From Mesorhizobium sp. WSM3862 (lineage in GTDB: Bacteria; Pseudomonadota; Alphaproteobacteria; Rhizobiales; Rhizobiaceae), in NCBI RefSeq assembly GCF_002294985.1, contig NZ_NSGE01000008.1, positions 62,001 through 126,000 on the forward strand: DNA of 64,000 bases. Direction: 5' to 3'. Position 1 is the stretch's first letter; each line of letters begins with the position of its first letter. This document shows, piece by piece, positions 41,494 to 50,686 of the stretch. Under the pieces are notes generated by a model. It did not search any database and was not told the origin of the DNA. It saw only the letters and a list, made by a program, of their open reading frames with translations. Position numbers and translations under genes: made by a program.

Positions 41494-42645
41494 ATGACAG
41501 CTTCTCCTCATGTGGTGGTGATCGGCGCCGGCACGTTGGGTTTGTGCTCGGCCCTCCACCTTGTCGAACAGGGCGCGCGCGTGACCGTGCTCGAAGGCCA
41601 GTCGATCGCCTCCGGATCGAGCGGCAGGTCGGTCGGCGTGGTCGGGTCGCAATTCACCGATCCGTTCGAGATCATGCTTCGCGTTTATGCGCTGCGCCGC
41701 TTCCGCCAATGGGAGAGCCAGGGGCTTGGCTTCAACCATATCGGCTACCTGCGGCTGGCGCGCACGCAGAAGCAGATGGAGCTGTTTGCAAAGTCGGTGG
41801 AACTTCAGGAAGCGGCCGGCCTGCGCTCGCGACTCTATCGTGCGAACGAACTCACGGAACTCGTGCCGCATATCGACCCGGATGGCCTGGAGGGTGGGCT
41901 GTTCGGGCCCGACAATGGCTTCCTCGACCCTCACGAGATGTGCACTTTCCTGGCGCAGGCGGTCCGCGCAGAGGGCGGCGAAATCCGCCAGTATCGCAAG
42001 CTGCTCGGGGTAAGGCGGCGAGCGCGCGGCTACACGCTGGAGACCAGCGGCGATCCGATCGATTGCGATGTCGTGGTCAATGCGGCAGGAGCCTGGGCGC
42101 CTCAGGTCGCCGAGCTCTTCGGCCAGCGCCTGCACATTTGGCCCGAGCGTCACGAGGCGGTCGTCATCCATCTCGACGAGCCGCTCGGCTACACGATGCC
42201 GATGGTCATGGATCTGGTGAACGGCGAGGGAAGCGGCCTCAATTTCCGCCATGAGAAAAGCACCGAACTGATCGCCGAGATCCACAAGGTGGACTCGCTC
42301 GCGCCGGAGGATCCCGACAATTACAACGACCAGTGCGAGGAACGATCGAAGGTCAGACTGGCGGAGCTTCTCCTCGAGCGGCTGCCCGACCTGCCGGGCG
42401 CGCGGCTTGGCCGGGGTTGGGCCGGCCTTTACCCCGTGTCCGCGGACCATCGCCCCTTCGTCGGCCCGATCGATGCTTCCGAGCCGACATTGGTGACCGC
42501 CGCCGGCGCCGGCGGCTACGGCATTCAGCTGGCCCCGGTGATCGGGCAGATCGCGGCCGACTGGGTTCTTCACGGCGCCCCGATTTCCGCGCCCGGCACC
42601 GAGAGCCTGCTGCCGTCGGCAGCGCGAAACATTGCTCTTAGGTGA
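41494..42645 (+). CDS. DAO-family FAD-dependent oxidoreductase
   Basis: 383 residues. FAD motif VVVIGAGTLGLCSALHLVEQG, the SGSSGRSVGVVGSQF block, and the C-terminal LVTAAGAGGYGIQLAP motif. It is related to sarcosine/glycine oxidases and D-amino-acid dehydrogenases. The start follows AGGAGG. It pairs with the upstream aminotransferase. Its substrate is unknown. Confidence 0.86.
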   Translation: MTASPHVVVIGAGTLGLCSALHLVEQGARVTVLEGQSIASGSSGRSVGVVGSQFTDPFEIMLRVYALRRFRQWESQGLGFNHIGYLRLARTQKQMELFAKSVELQEAAGLRSRLYRANELTELVPHIDPDGLEGGLFGPDNGFLDPHEMCTFLAQAVRAEGGEIRQYRKLLGVRRRARGYTLETSGDPIDCDVVVNAAGAWAPQVAELFGQRLHIWPERHEAVVIHLDEPLGYTMPMVMDLVNGEGSGLNFRHEKSTELIAEIHKVDSLAPEDPDNYNDQCEERSKVRLAELLLERLPDLPGARLGRGWAGLYPVSADHRPFVGPIDASEPTLVTAAGAGGYGIQLAPVIGQIAADWVLHGAPISAPGTESLLPSAARNIALR

Positions 42646-42825
42646 TTGAGCGATGGAGCTTGGCGGGATGTCGAAGTCCGTGTCACGCGCCTAGGAGCGC
42701 GCCGGCATTCTGCAGGCTCGAAACACTTCTTGGGCCATCGGCGCTTCGCGCGGAACCATCGGATCGAGAGCAGGTTGGTTGTGCATCTCAGTTTGAGAGA
42801 CAGTCACAGCTCAAGGGAGAACCCG

Positions 42826-43350
42826 ATGAAACTTCCGTACAGAACTACAGCCGCCGCTGCTGCCTTGCTATTCATGAGCTTCCCGGTCCTTGCCCAGACA
42901 AGTGCTGCGCCGGAGCCCACGCCGATTCCGCAGAAGCCCGGACCGACCGCGACACCGGAAGCCAATGCTCAACCCGCAGGTCCGACGCGCGAGATGATCC
43001 GCCAGATGATCGACGACGCGCTCCAGGAGAAGCTGCAGGAAGATCGTTCGGCTGAACAGGGACCCCGGCATGGCGGACGTTGGCACCGCGAAGACAGACA
43101 AGCGCGGCGCGACGGCGACAGAATGGCTGGCAGGCCTGATCGGATGGGACCGCGCATGATGCCCCGCGCCCGTATGCAGGTCATGTTCGCGATAGTGGAT
43201 GCCGACGGCGACGGCGCACTGTCGCAGGGCGAAGTTCAGGATATCGTCGGCAGGATCTTCAACGCCGCCGACGAGGATGGCGACGGCAGCCTCGACCTGG
43301 ACGAGCTGCAGTCGTTCATGCATGGCTCCGGTGGCGGGCGCATGCGGTAG
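42826..43350 (+). CDS. Exported EF-hand calcium-binding protein
   Basis: 174 residues. A signal peptide (MKLPYRTTAAAAALLFMSFPVLA) precedes a proline-rich linker and an arginine/methionine-rich middle section. Two EF-hand loops near the C-terminus, DADGDGALSQGE (about 125) and DEDGDGSLDLDE (about 148), have all Ca2+ ligand positions. Calcium binding in the periplasm is likely. The start follows AAGGGAG. Confidence 0.87.
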   Translation: MKLPYRTTAAAAALLFMSFPVLAQTSAAPEPTPIPQKPGPTATPEANAQPAGPTREMIRQMIDDALQEKLQEDRSAEQGPRHGGRWHREDRQARRDGDRMAGRPDRMGPRMMPRARMQVMFAIVDADGDGALSQGEVQDIVGRIFNAADEDGDGSLDLDELQSFMHGSGGGRMR

Positions 43351-43487
43351 CGGCGCCGAAGCACATCCAGCCAGAGCGAAGCATCTTAGCCGCCGCTGTC
43401 CATGGAAGCGCATATATGTGACGGCCAGGGATTGAGATATATTGCCGCCATCCTTGGGCGCTGACGTTCTTTGAACGGGGGCATGAC

Positions 43488-44441
43488 ATGCAGGCGGTGC
43501 CGATAGCTCATCCGGCGGAACAGTCCGCCGCCGCCTCGGTACCTTCGCTCTCCGGCTATCCGGCCGCGGTGCTGTGCTGGCTGCTGTCGGCCGGCGTATA
43601 TATCGCGGCCAAATGGGTGGCGCCGGAAATGCCGCCCTGGGGACTCTGCTTCTGGCGGCTTGCGCTCGCCTGCGCCATCCTGCTGCCGATCGTGCATCGT
43701 CATCACGGGGCGATGATCGCGCTTCTCAAATCCCGGCCGCTGGAGATCGCCGCCGTCGGAGCGATCGGCCTGACGCTCTGCCAGGGCATGATCTACCGCG
43801 GCCTCGCCGACACTGACGCGACCACGGCCGGCATCATCATGGCGCTGTCTCCGGTCATGACGATGGTGCTCGCGCGTTTCGTGCTCGGCGAGCCGCTCGG
43901 GCTTTGGCAGGCGCTCGGCGCGGTGGTTGCGCTCGCCGGCATGCTGGTCATCGTCGCGCATGGCGACCTGACGGCGCTGCTCCAGCTCCAGTTCAATCTG
44001 GGTGAATTGTGGATCGTCGGTAGCGCGTTCTGCTGGGCGCTCTACACCGTGCTGGTGCGCCGGTCCAAATTCGGCATCGAGTTGTTGCCGCTGGTGGTGC
44101 TCCTGCTCGGCGCCGGCGCGCTCGTCGCCCTGCCTTTCCATCTGTGGGAACTGGTCAACGACGAGCGCTCCGCCTTGAACGCCCATGGCTGGCTCGCGCT
44201 CGCCTACCTGGCGGGCCCGGGCGGCGCCCTGATGTACTATCTCTACAATCGCAGCGTGGCGACGCTCGGCGCCAGCCGGGCGAGCATGCTGCTCTATCTG
44301 CAGACGATGTTCGTCGCCATCCTCGCCTATCTGCTGCTCGGCGAGAGCCTGCATGACTACGATCTCATCGGCGCCGCCTTCATCGTCGCCGGCATCGTGC
44401 TTGCCACGATGTTGAAGCCGCATGCGGCTCGCGTCGCGTAG
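43488..44441 (+). CDS. EamA/DMT-family transporter
   Basis: 317 residues with ten predicted membrane spans in two EamA repeats. The first repeat includes WVAPEMPPWGLCFWRLALACAILLP; the second includes GGALMYYLYNRSVATLGASRASMLLYLQTMFVAILAYLLLGE, the usual end of the second repeat. RhaT/YdcZ-type exporters move amino acids, sugars or other metabolites. It is monocistronic. Confidence 0.88.
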   Translation: MQAVPIAHPAEQSAAASVPSLSGYPAAVLCWLLSAGVYIAAKWVAPEMPPWGLCFWRLALACAILLPIVHRHHGAMIALLKSRPLEIAAVGAIGLTLCQGMIYRGLADTDATTAGIIMALSPVMTMVLARFVLGEPLGLWQALGAVVALAGMLVIVAHGDLTALLQLQFNLGELWIVGSAFCWALYTVLVRRSKFGIELLPLVVLLLGAGALVALPFHLWELVNDERSALNAHGWLALAYLAGPGGALMYYLYNRSVATLGASRASMLLYLQTMFVAILAYLLLGESLHDYDLIGAAFIVAGIVLATMLKPHAARVA

Positions 44442-44780
44442 CCCGGTGATGGCAAGTGCAAGGAAAGCGTGTACCGCATCGGCGCGGTCGATCGTTCGAA
44501 TGACACGGTCTGTCGACACCCTGGCACGGGAGCGGCCCGGAGCCCTTGTGGGTTTGGTGGCGAAAGGCAAGGGCCACCGGGCCTAACCGGCGGGGACCTA
44601 GTACGGGGACTTCGCTAAGAGGGCACCGGCTGATAGAAATATGCGCTAATGCTAATACAATTGAAACGCATCCCTAAGGACGATGGCCAGACTGGCCAGC
44701 TTAGGTAAATATCGGCCGTGCGCTTCGCATGCTCGGCCATTCGGACGACCGAGGCTACGGCAAGGCATCGAAGCAAGCGC
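44442..44780. other. Gap without a gene
   Basis: 339 bases between the EamA gene and the epimerase relic. Short frames on both strands have no ribosome binding site or domain. No inverted repeat or promoter motif was convincing. Confidence 0.5.
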
Positions 44781-44867
44781 CTATCTGATCTGGAACCCGT
44801 GGGCCAGCGGATCGCGGTCGTCGACGAAGATGGTGTCGTGGCCGACACTCCGCGCCCAGCCCGCCGA
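44781..44867 (-). pseudogene. C-terminal relic of a second proline-racemase-family epimerase
   Basis: The minus strand encodes AGWARSVGHDTIFVDDRDPL followed by AHGFQIR and a stop, almost identical to the C-terminus of the intact epimerase at 50687-51694 (AWAQIIGHNTIFVDD...AHGFQIR). The DNA is also similar by eye. Upstream of it lies the stop of a LysR gene, so the N-terminal 300 residues are gone. It marks a decayed paralogous copy of the betaine-island gene. Confidence 0.78.
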
Positions 44868-44895
44868 CGCTTGGCCGAGGCTGCGGCAGCGAGCT

Positions 44896-45807
44896 CTAGC
44901 TCGCTCGTTCCTCTGCCGCCACTTCCCGGATCCAGCTGCGCAGGCTCTCTGCAGCGGGGGAAAGCTTACGATTGTCATTCCAGGTGAGATAGTAGCCGCC
45001 GGGCGCCGGCAGTTCGAGATCGGTCAATCTGACCAGCTTGCCTTCGTCGACCTGCGCGTTGACCAGGCGGTGCCAGCCAACCGCAACGCCCTGGTCGGCC
45101 TGGGCGGCTTGCAGCGCCACGAAAAACTTGCCGAAGCGCCGACCTCTGGTCGAACCGTGGGGCACGCCGGCGCGTCGCAAAACTTCGTCCCAGCCGGCCC
45201 AATCAGGATCAACCCAATCAACATGCAGCAGTGGCAAGTCAGCCAGCGAGTCCGCCGTTGCATCGCGATGCCTGCTCGCAAAGCCCGGACCGCAAACCGG
45301 GTAGATGGTCTCGTCGAAAAGCAACTCGGCGGTTTCGTCCGGCCACGACCCAAATCCGTAGCGGATGCGCAATTCGACCTCGGCGCGGCGATAGTCGCGA
45401 GGATTGTCCGAGATCAGGTGATCAACGGAAATGTCCGGATGCCGCGTCCAGAAGACCGGCATGCGCGGGATCAGCCACATCGATGCCAGCGCATCCGAGC
45501 AAGCCAGGGTAACGTTCTTCGAACGATCGCCGCGCTTCACATTTCGGACAATGTCGGCGGCTCGCGAAAAGCCGCTGGCCAGCACGCCATAAAGATCTTC
45601 GCCTGCGCTTGTCAGCGCCACGCCGCTGCCGAGGCGGGTAAAGAGCGGCACTCCGAGCTCGTCCTCGATCGCTTTGATCTGTCGGCTCACGGCGCCGGGA
45701 GTGACGTTGAGTTCCGCAGCCGCCAGCTTGAACGACAGGTGCCGGGCGCACGCCTCGAAAACCGCCAACGCGGTCAATGACGGCAGGTCATAATAGCGGC
45801 GAACCAT
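44896..45807 (-). CDS. LysR-type regulator (GcvA/AmpR group)
   Basis: 303 residues. N-terminal HTH (LTALAVFEACARHLSFKLAAAELNVTPGAVSRQIKAIEDELG) and a substrate domain with RIRYGFGSWPDETAELLFDETIYPVCGPGFASRH that is typical of the GcvA-like group. The start at 45807 was chosen over a longer frame. It is divergent from the SDR-SDR-MttB operon and so a candidate regulator of it. Confidence 0.88.
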   Translation of the reverse strand: MVRRYYDLPSLTALAVFEACARHLSFKLAAAELNVTPGAVSRQIKAIEDELGVPLFTRLGSGVALTSAGEDLYGVLASGFSRAADIVRNVKRGDRSKNVTLACSDALASMWLIPRMPVFWTRHPDISVDHLISDNPRDYRRAEVELRIRYGFGSWPDETAELLFDETIYPVCGPGFASRHRDATADSLADLPLLHVDWVDPDWAGWDEVLRRAGVPHGSTRGRRFGKFFVALQAAQADQGVAVGWHRLVNAQVDEGKLVRLTDLELPAPGGYYLTWNDNRKLSPAAESLRSWIREVAAEERAS

Positions 45808-46123
45808 GTCCAAACTCTCAACACTTCGATGATCGCGCAGCGCCACAGCCTGAGCAAGAGAGGCCCGACTTGTCCGAAACTGCCTGCAGCCGATGCGATA
45901 GCGGTTTCGACAGCTATGGCGGCGATCCCCCAACCCTTTGCGGCGGACCATAGGAGAATCCAACCCGCCCAGCCCCGCCTACCGCGACGCCTTCCAATCA
46001 GCGTCCGACACCGCTGCCATGAGGCACCTGCCGTCAATATCGTCAAAGCGTGCGAATGATTTTTCTGCGCGCTGCCTCTGTACGAGTTTTGGCGCCGCGC
46101 AACTCAACAAGGAGGTGAGTCTT
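45808..46123. other. Divergent promoter region
   Basis: 316 bases between the LysR start and the leader ORF of the SDR operon. It must carry the promoters of both, but I find no convincing T-N11-A repeat or -35/-10 pair. Confidence 0.45.
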
Positions 46124-46207
46124 TTGCAGGCCCGCGCCGCTGGCCTTGGGCGGCGGTTTCGAGAATATGCACTGAACTCTCCCCTACGAAGATGGCTCGA
46201 GCAATGA
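46124..46207 (+). CDS. Possible 27-residue leader peptide
   Basis: A TTG codon at 46124 follows the near-ideal ribosome binding site AAGGAGGTGA (46109-46118). The frame encodes MQARAAGLGRRFREYALNSP then LRRWLEQ and stops with TGA at 46205-46207, overlapping the ATG of the SDR gene (ATGA). Such an arrangement is typical of translational coupling. The peptide is basic and has no homology that I recognise. A ribosome binding site this strong without a following gene would be odd, which is the main evidence. Confidence 0.4.
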   Translation: MQARAAGLGRRFREYALNSPLRRWLEQ

Positions 46208-46971
46208 CGGATACTGCGAAGAAGACGGTCGTGATAACGGGCGCGGCCGGAGGCATTGGGCAATCGATCTGCAGACAGTTCATTGCCAACGGCTATCGTG
46301 TGATTGCCGGCGACGCCGACCAGGCTGGGCTGGACAGGCTCGGGGTCGAGCTCAACGGAGGCGAAAAGAATGTCTGGAGCAAGGCCGGCGATCTCCGCAA
46401 CAAGGCCTATTGCGAGGATTTGATCGACCATTCCATCCAGGCCACAGGGCGTCTGGACGTGCTTGTCAACAACGCCGGCATCATCACCCGCGGAAACATC
46501 CTCGAGACGACCGACGACGACTGGGAGCGGACGTTCGACATCAACCTGAAGTCGATCTTCTACACGTGCAGGCAAGCCATCGGTCACATGAAGGGCCACG
46601 GCGGCGGCGCGATCGTGAACATCGCATCCTGCTGGGGACTTTACCCCGGGCCTGGCCACGCGGCCTACTGCACCAGCAAGGCGGCCGTGGCGGCGTTCTC
46701 GAAGTGCCTCGGCCGCGATCATGCCGGTGATGGGAGAAGGGTCAACGCGGTGTGCCCGAACGAGGTCAACACGCCGATGCTGCGCACCGGCTTCGCCAAG
46801 CGCGGTTTCAATCCCGACACCGCCATTGCAGAGCTCAACAGGTCCGTGCCGCTCGGCCGTATCGCCGAGCCGGAAGATATCGCCGAGGTGGTCTATTTTC
46901 TGAGTTCCGACGCCGCTCGCTACGTCGCGGGCACGACAGTCGAAGTCAACGGCGCAAAGCCTGTCTATTGA
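46204..46971 (+). CDS. Short-chain dehydrogenase/reductase 1
   Basis: 255 residues. Cofactor motif VVITGAAGGIG (about 9-19), NNAG near 88, and active-site YCTSKAAV (Tyr/Lys) preceded by the serine in NIASCWGLY. It has the C-terminal GTTVEVNGAKPVY ending. The start at 46204 overlaps the leader peptide stop; ATG 46192 is an alternative. It is first of the SDR-SDR-MttB operon and probably oxidises a hydroxyl-bearing intermediate. Confidence 0.87.
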   Translation: MTDTAKKTVVITGAAGGIGQSICRQFIANGYRVIAGDADQAGLDRLGVELNGGEKNVWSKAGDLRNKAYCEDLIDHSIQATGRLDVLVNNAGIITRGNILETTDDDWERTFDINLKSIFYTCRQAIGHMKGHGGGAIVNIASCWGLYPGPGHAAYCTSKAAVAAFSKCLGRDHAGDGRRVNAVCPNEVNTPMLRTGFAKRGFNPDTAIAELNRSVPLGRIAEPEDIAEVVYFLSSDAARYVAGTTVEVNGAKPVY

Positions 46972-46979
46972 GGATACAC

Positions 46980-47744
46980 ATGGCCGACAGATTGGCAGGC
47001 AAGATTGCAATCATCACCGGCGGCGGACGCGGCATCGGTGCCGGCATTACCCAGCGCTTTGTCGAGGAGGGGGCAAAAGTCGCCATTGTCCAGCGAAATG
47101 CCCCGCCCGACGAAATCCTCAACGAGCGCACCATTTATGTGAAAGCCGATCTTTCGAATTCCCAGGACATTGCCTCGGCCGTCGAGACCGTCGTTGAGCG
47201 GCTTGGCGGGCTGGATATCCTGGTCAACAACGCCGGCATCATGTTCGAGAAGACAGTCGACGAGATGACCGAGGCAGATTGGGACCAGATGATGGACATC
47301 AATCTGAAGGCTCCGTTCCTCCTGACGAAAGCGGCAATGCCGCATCTTCGCAAGCGCGGCGCTGCAAGCATCGTCAACATCGGCTCGATCGAAGGGCTGG
47401 CGTCCAATCCGGGGCATCCCGCGTATTCGGCCTCGAAAGCGGGCATCCACGGCTTCACGGCAGCGGTCGCCGTGGACCATGGGCATGAGGGTATCCGCTG
47501 CAATGCCATCGCGCCGGGCTGGATCAATTCAGACCTCAGCGAGGTCTACATCGACAGCATGACCGACAGCGACCGCGTCCGCAGGGAACTGCTTGTCATG
47601 CATCCGGTCGGGCGTCTCGGCCAGCCAACGGACGTCGGAAACCTCGCGGTCTGGCTGGCTTCGGAAGAAAGCGCCTTCGTCACCGGTCAGGTCTACGTCA
47701 TCGACGGCGGCCGCACCAAGAAACTTCCGCTGCCGGTCTCGTGA
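46980..47744 (+). CDS. Short-chain dehydrogenase/reductase 2
   Basis: 254 residues with IAIITGGGRGIGAGI, LVNNAGI and the active-site YSASKAGI, ending with the C-terminal FVTGQVYVIDGG motif. It begins 8 bases after the first SDR. The two are clearly paralogous but diverged, so they likely act on different substrates of one pathway rather than being a recent duplicate. Confidence 0.88.
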   Translation: MADRLAGKIAIITGGGRGIGAGITQRFVEEGAKVAIVQRNAPPDEILNERTIYVKADLSNSQDIASAVETVVERLGGLDILVNNAGIMFEKTVDEMTEADWDQMMDINLKAPFLLTKAAMPHLRKRGAASIVNIGSIEGLASNPGHPAYSASKAGIHGFTAAVAVDHGHEGIRCNAIAPGWINSDLSEVYIDSMTDSDRVRRELLVMHPVGRLGQPTDVGNLAVWLASEESAFVTGQVYVIDGGRTKKLPLPVS

Positions 47745-47978
47745 AGCTGAAAGCTCGGCAATCCGTTACAGGCTCACAACGCGACTAGGGACAAGCTCGA
47801 CCAGGCCCGAAGCCTGCGTCGTGACCGTCGGACGGCGACGGCTGTTCAGCACTGGAGCTTCGGCCTTTACGCGCTTTTGCTCAACAGGCGCGTGAGACTT
47901 TTGCAGTAGGTGAAATCTCCCTGTTTCGGCAATAGTTCCGCCAGCACAAGGGCTGCAAAGTTTTTCTCGGAGACCGCC

Positions 47979-49532
47979 ATGACTGCTCAATTGCAAGTTT
48001 CTCGTAGAGGTGGGCGGGAGGCGCGACGGACCATCCGCACGGCACCGAAGATCGATATGCTGCCGACGCTCCAGCGCGGCCTGCCGGTTGTGGAGCCGAT
48101 GGATGCCGAGCAGGTCGAGCGTATTCATGAGGCTTCCCTCGCGATCCTCGAAGACGTGGGCGTCGTGTTTCGCGACCCGATCGCGATCGAGGATTGGAAG
48201 AGGGCCGGTGCCGAGGTCCGAGCGGACGACCGTGTTCATCTCGACCGCGGCCTGGTCATGGAACTCATCAAGACCATTCCCTCAAGGATCGAGTACTTCG
48301 CCCGCGACCCGGCGAAAAATGTCGAGCTCGGCGGGCCGAAGTCGATCTTCGTGCCGATGACCGGTGCGCCCTACATGCGCGACCTCGACGATGTCAGGCG
48401 CGGCCCGACGATCGCGGATCTCGGGACCTTTCACAAGCTGGCCCACATGATGCCGGCGCTGCACTCATCGGCGCACCACATCGTCGAGCCGATGGACATC
48501 GTGGTCGCGCATCGGCACCTGCACATCACCTACTCGTCGATGAAGCATTCCGACAAGATGTTCATGGGCATGACGACTTCGCCCAAGAATGCCGAGGACG
48601 TGCTCGACATGTGCGAGATCCTGTTCGGCGAAGGCTTCCTGGAGACACACTCGGTTGCGACGGGCAATTGCAACGGCAATTCGCCGCTGGTCTGGGACCA
48701 GGTGATGCTCGGCGCCATGCGCGCCTTCTGCAGGCGCAACCAGCCGGTGCTGTGCTCGCCCTTCGTTCTGGGCGGCGCCAATACACCGGCCTCCACAGCC
48801 GCCGCTGTCGCGCAGCTCAATGCCGAGGCGCTCTCCGCGCTCGCCTATACCCAAGTGATCCGCAAAGGCTGCCCGGCGATCTACGGGCACTATCTGTCGA
48901 CGGTCTCGATGCAATCCGGCGCCCCGATGGCCGGGACGCCCGAGATCTCGCTGATGAACTTCATGATTGGCCAGATGGCGCGCCGCTACAACGTGCCTTG
49001 GCGCACGTCCAACCTGCTCGGCGGTGCCAAGGTATTCGATGCCCAATCCGGCTATGAGAGCGCGATGACCATGATGGCGGTGCTGATGTCGGGCGCGAAC
49101 TACATCTGGCATTCGGCGGGATGGAACGAAGCCGGCATGCACTGCTCGATCGCGAAGTTCGTCGTCGATGCCGAGGTCTGCTCGATGGGTTATCGGATGA
49201 CGCAGGGAATCCAGTGGGACGACTTCGATGAGGCCTTGGCTGCCGTGCGTGACGTCGGGCCGGGCGGCCATTATCTTGGCCATCCGCACACGCAGGCGAA
49301 TTTCGAGCGGGCCTTCTTCATCCCGAAGCTGTTCGACAACAACTCGATCGAGCAGTGGTACGCGGACGGCGCCAAGGACATCAAACAGCGGGCACTCGAG
49401 CATGCCCGCAGGCTACTGGCCGAATACGAAGAGCCCACGCTCGATATAGCGAAAGACGAGGAGCTGCGCGCCTACATCGACCGACGCTCGCGCGAGATCC
49501 CCGCGGTCGATGCGCTGAACGAGGAATACTGA
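47979..49532 (+). CDS. MttB-family corrinoid-type methyltransferase (non-pyrrolysine)
   Basis: 517 residues. The family blocks are IHEASLAILEDVGVVF, FVPMTGAPYMRDLDD, HYLSTVSMQSGAP and a long TIM-barrel C-terminus. Trimethylamine MttB uses an in-frame TAG for pyrrolysine; here no internal TAG occurs and a glycine/tyrosine-rich segment occupies the region, so it belongs to the MtgB/MtpB-like group whose members demethylate glycine betaine or proline betaine with a corrinoid protein. No corrinoid protein or activator is nearby. It ends the operon with the two SDRs. Confidence 0.85.
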   Translation: MTAQLQVSRRGGREARRTIRTAPKIDMLPTLQRGLPVVEPMDAEQVERIHEASLAILEDVGVVFRDPIAIEDWKRAGAEVRADDRVHLDRGLVMELIKTIPSRIEYFARDPAKNVELGGPKSIFVPMTGAPYMRDLDDVRRGPTIADLGTFHKLAHMMPALHSSAHHIVEPMDIVVAHRHLHITYSSMKHSDKMFMGMTTSPKNAEDVLDMCEILFGEGFLETHSVATGNCNGNSPLVWDQVMLGAMRAFCRRNQPVLCSPFVLGGANTPASTAAAVAQLNAEALSALAYTQVIRKGCPAIYGHYLSTVSMQSGAPMAGTPEISLMNFMIGQMARRYNVPWRTSNLLGGAKVFDAQSGYESAMTMMAVLMSGANYIWHSAGWNEAGMHCSIAKFVVDAEVCSMGYRMTQGIQWDDFDEALAAVRDVGPGGHYLGHPHTQANFERAFFIPKLFDNNSIEQWYADGAKDIKQRALEHARRLLAEYEEPTLDIAKDEELRAYIDRRSREIPAVDALNEEY

Positions 49533-49587
49533 GCGTGACCCCCGAGCCCGGAACGTCCGGCAAGCCAATCGGCATCTACGGCGCCTG

Positions 49588-50643
49588 ATGAACGCGTCCG
49601 CGAACATAAGGGCCATGAAGTCTTGCGCCACGCCGGAGATTTCGGCGATCGCCGACAGGCCCTTCGACCTGGTGGTTTTGGTGTTGCCCGGCTTCTCGCA
49701 TCTGGCGCTCCACGCCTATATCGAACCGTTTCGCATCGCCAATACGATATCGCGCTTGCCACTATTCCGCTGGCGGATCGCGGGAGTGGACGCTCGGCCT
49801 GTGGAAGGTGCGAACGCCCTCTCCATTGCAGTCGATGCAACAATCGATGAGCTGGGTTGCAAATCGGACGATCGCAAGCCGGACCAGCTCGCGATATTGG
49901 CGGGCGAACCGGTCGAACGGCAACTGACCTCACAACTTAATGGATTTCTGCGCACGATTGCACGTCGCGGCGTTTCGATATCGGCGGTTGGAACGGCGAC
50001 ATGGCTGCTGGCGCAGACCGGTCTGCTTGCGGGAACGCGTTGTACGATCCACTGGTCTCGGCTCGCCGCATTTTCCGAAGTTTTCAATCAGCCGCGAATA
50101 CGAGACTCCCTGTTCGTCAAAGACGGACAATATTCAACTTGCGCCGGCGAGCTGGCGGCCTTCGACCTCGCGATCGATCTGATCGGCAGTCATGCCGGCG
50201 GGTACATCGCGCAAGAGGTGTGCCGGCATGCGACCGTAGAGGGCCAGCGCTCAGGCTCAAACCGGCAGACCGGCCCGACCGGTCTTGCCTTCGCCGGGGT
50301 GAGCGACAAGCTCGTGATGGCGATGCGGATCATGGAAGAGAATGTGGAATTTCCGCTCTCCATGGATGAGGTTGCACATCGGGCCGGAGTGTCACGGCGC
50401 CAACTCGAACGCTTGTTTGCTGCTCATATCGAGGTGCCGCCAGTGCGGCACTATCTGCGGATACGCACAGACCATGCCAAGCGCCTGATCGAAGGGACGC
50501 GCTTGCCCATCATCGATATCGCCATGGCGTGCGGCTTCATATCCGCCTCGCACTTTGCAAAGTGCTTCCGGGCGTTCAACGGCATCTCGCCGCAACAATG
50601 TCGCGCGATGGTGCCGGCCTGGGTCGGGCCTGGCCTGGGGTAG
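49588..50643 (+). CDS. GlxA-family AraC-type regulator (GbdR-like)
   Basis: 351 residues. The N-terminal DJ-1/PfpI-like domain (FDLVVLVLPGFSHLALHAYIEPFRIAN) is followed by an AraC HTH with LSMDEVAHRAGVSRRQLERLF and DIAMACGFISASHFAKCFRAFNGISPQQCR. This architecture matches GbdR, which responds to glycine betaine, and related amine regulators. It is adjacent to mttB-like and next to the convergent epimerase operon, so it likely controls the island. Confidence 0.88.
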   Translation: MNASANIRAMKSCATPEISAIADRPFDLVVLVLPGFSHLALHAYIEPFRIANTISRLPLFRWRIAGVDARPVEGANALSIAVDATIDELGCKSDDRKPDQLAILAGEPVERQLTSQLNGFLRTIARRGVSISAVGTATWLLAQTGLLAGTRCTIHWSRLAAFSEVFNQPRIRDSLFVKDGQYSTCAGELAAFDLAIDLIGSHAGGYIAQEVCRHATVEGQRSGSNRQTGPTGLAFAGVSDKLVMAMRIMEENVEFPLSMDEVAHRAGVSRRQLERLFAAHIEVPPVRHYLRIRTDHAKRLIEGTRLPIIDIAMACGFISASHFAKCFRAFNGISPQQCRAMVPAWVGPGLG

Positions 50644-50686
50644 GGGCCAGCCGGTTGGCCATGCCGGCGCTTGTGTCCGCTTGCCG

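Noticed and set aside
40932..42254. Long plus-strand frame spanning the aminotransferase and FAD oxidase
   Set aside because: It is out of frame with both real genes and is a composition shadow.
47745..47978. Cobalamin riboswitch before the MttB-like gene
   Set aside because: No B12-box-like sequence or long conserved stem could be identified in the 234-base gap.
47979..49532. Pyrrolysine-containing trimethylamine methyltransferase
   Set aside because: No in-frame TAG occurs in the gene and no pyl genes are seen; it fits the non-pyrrolysine branch.
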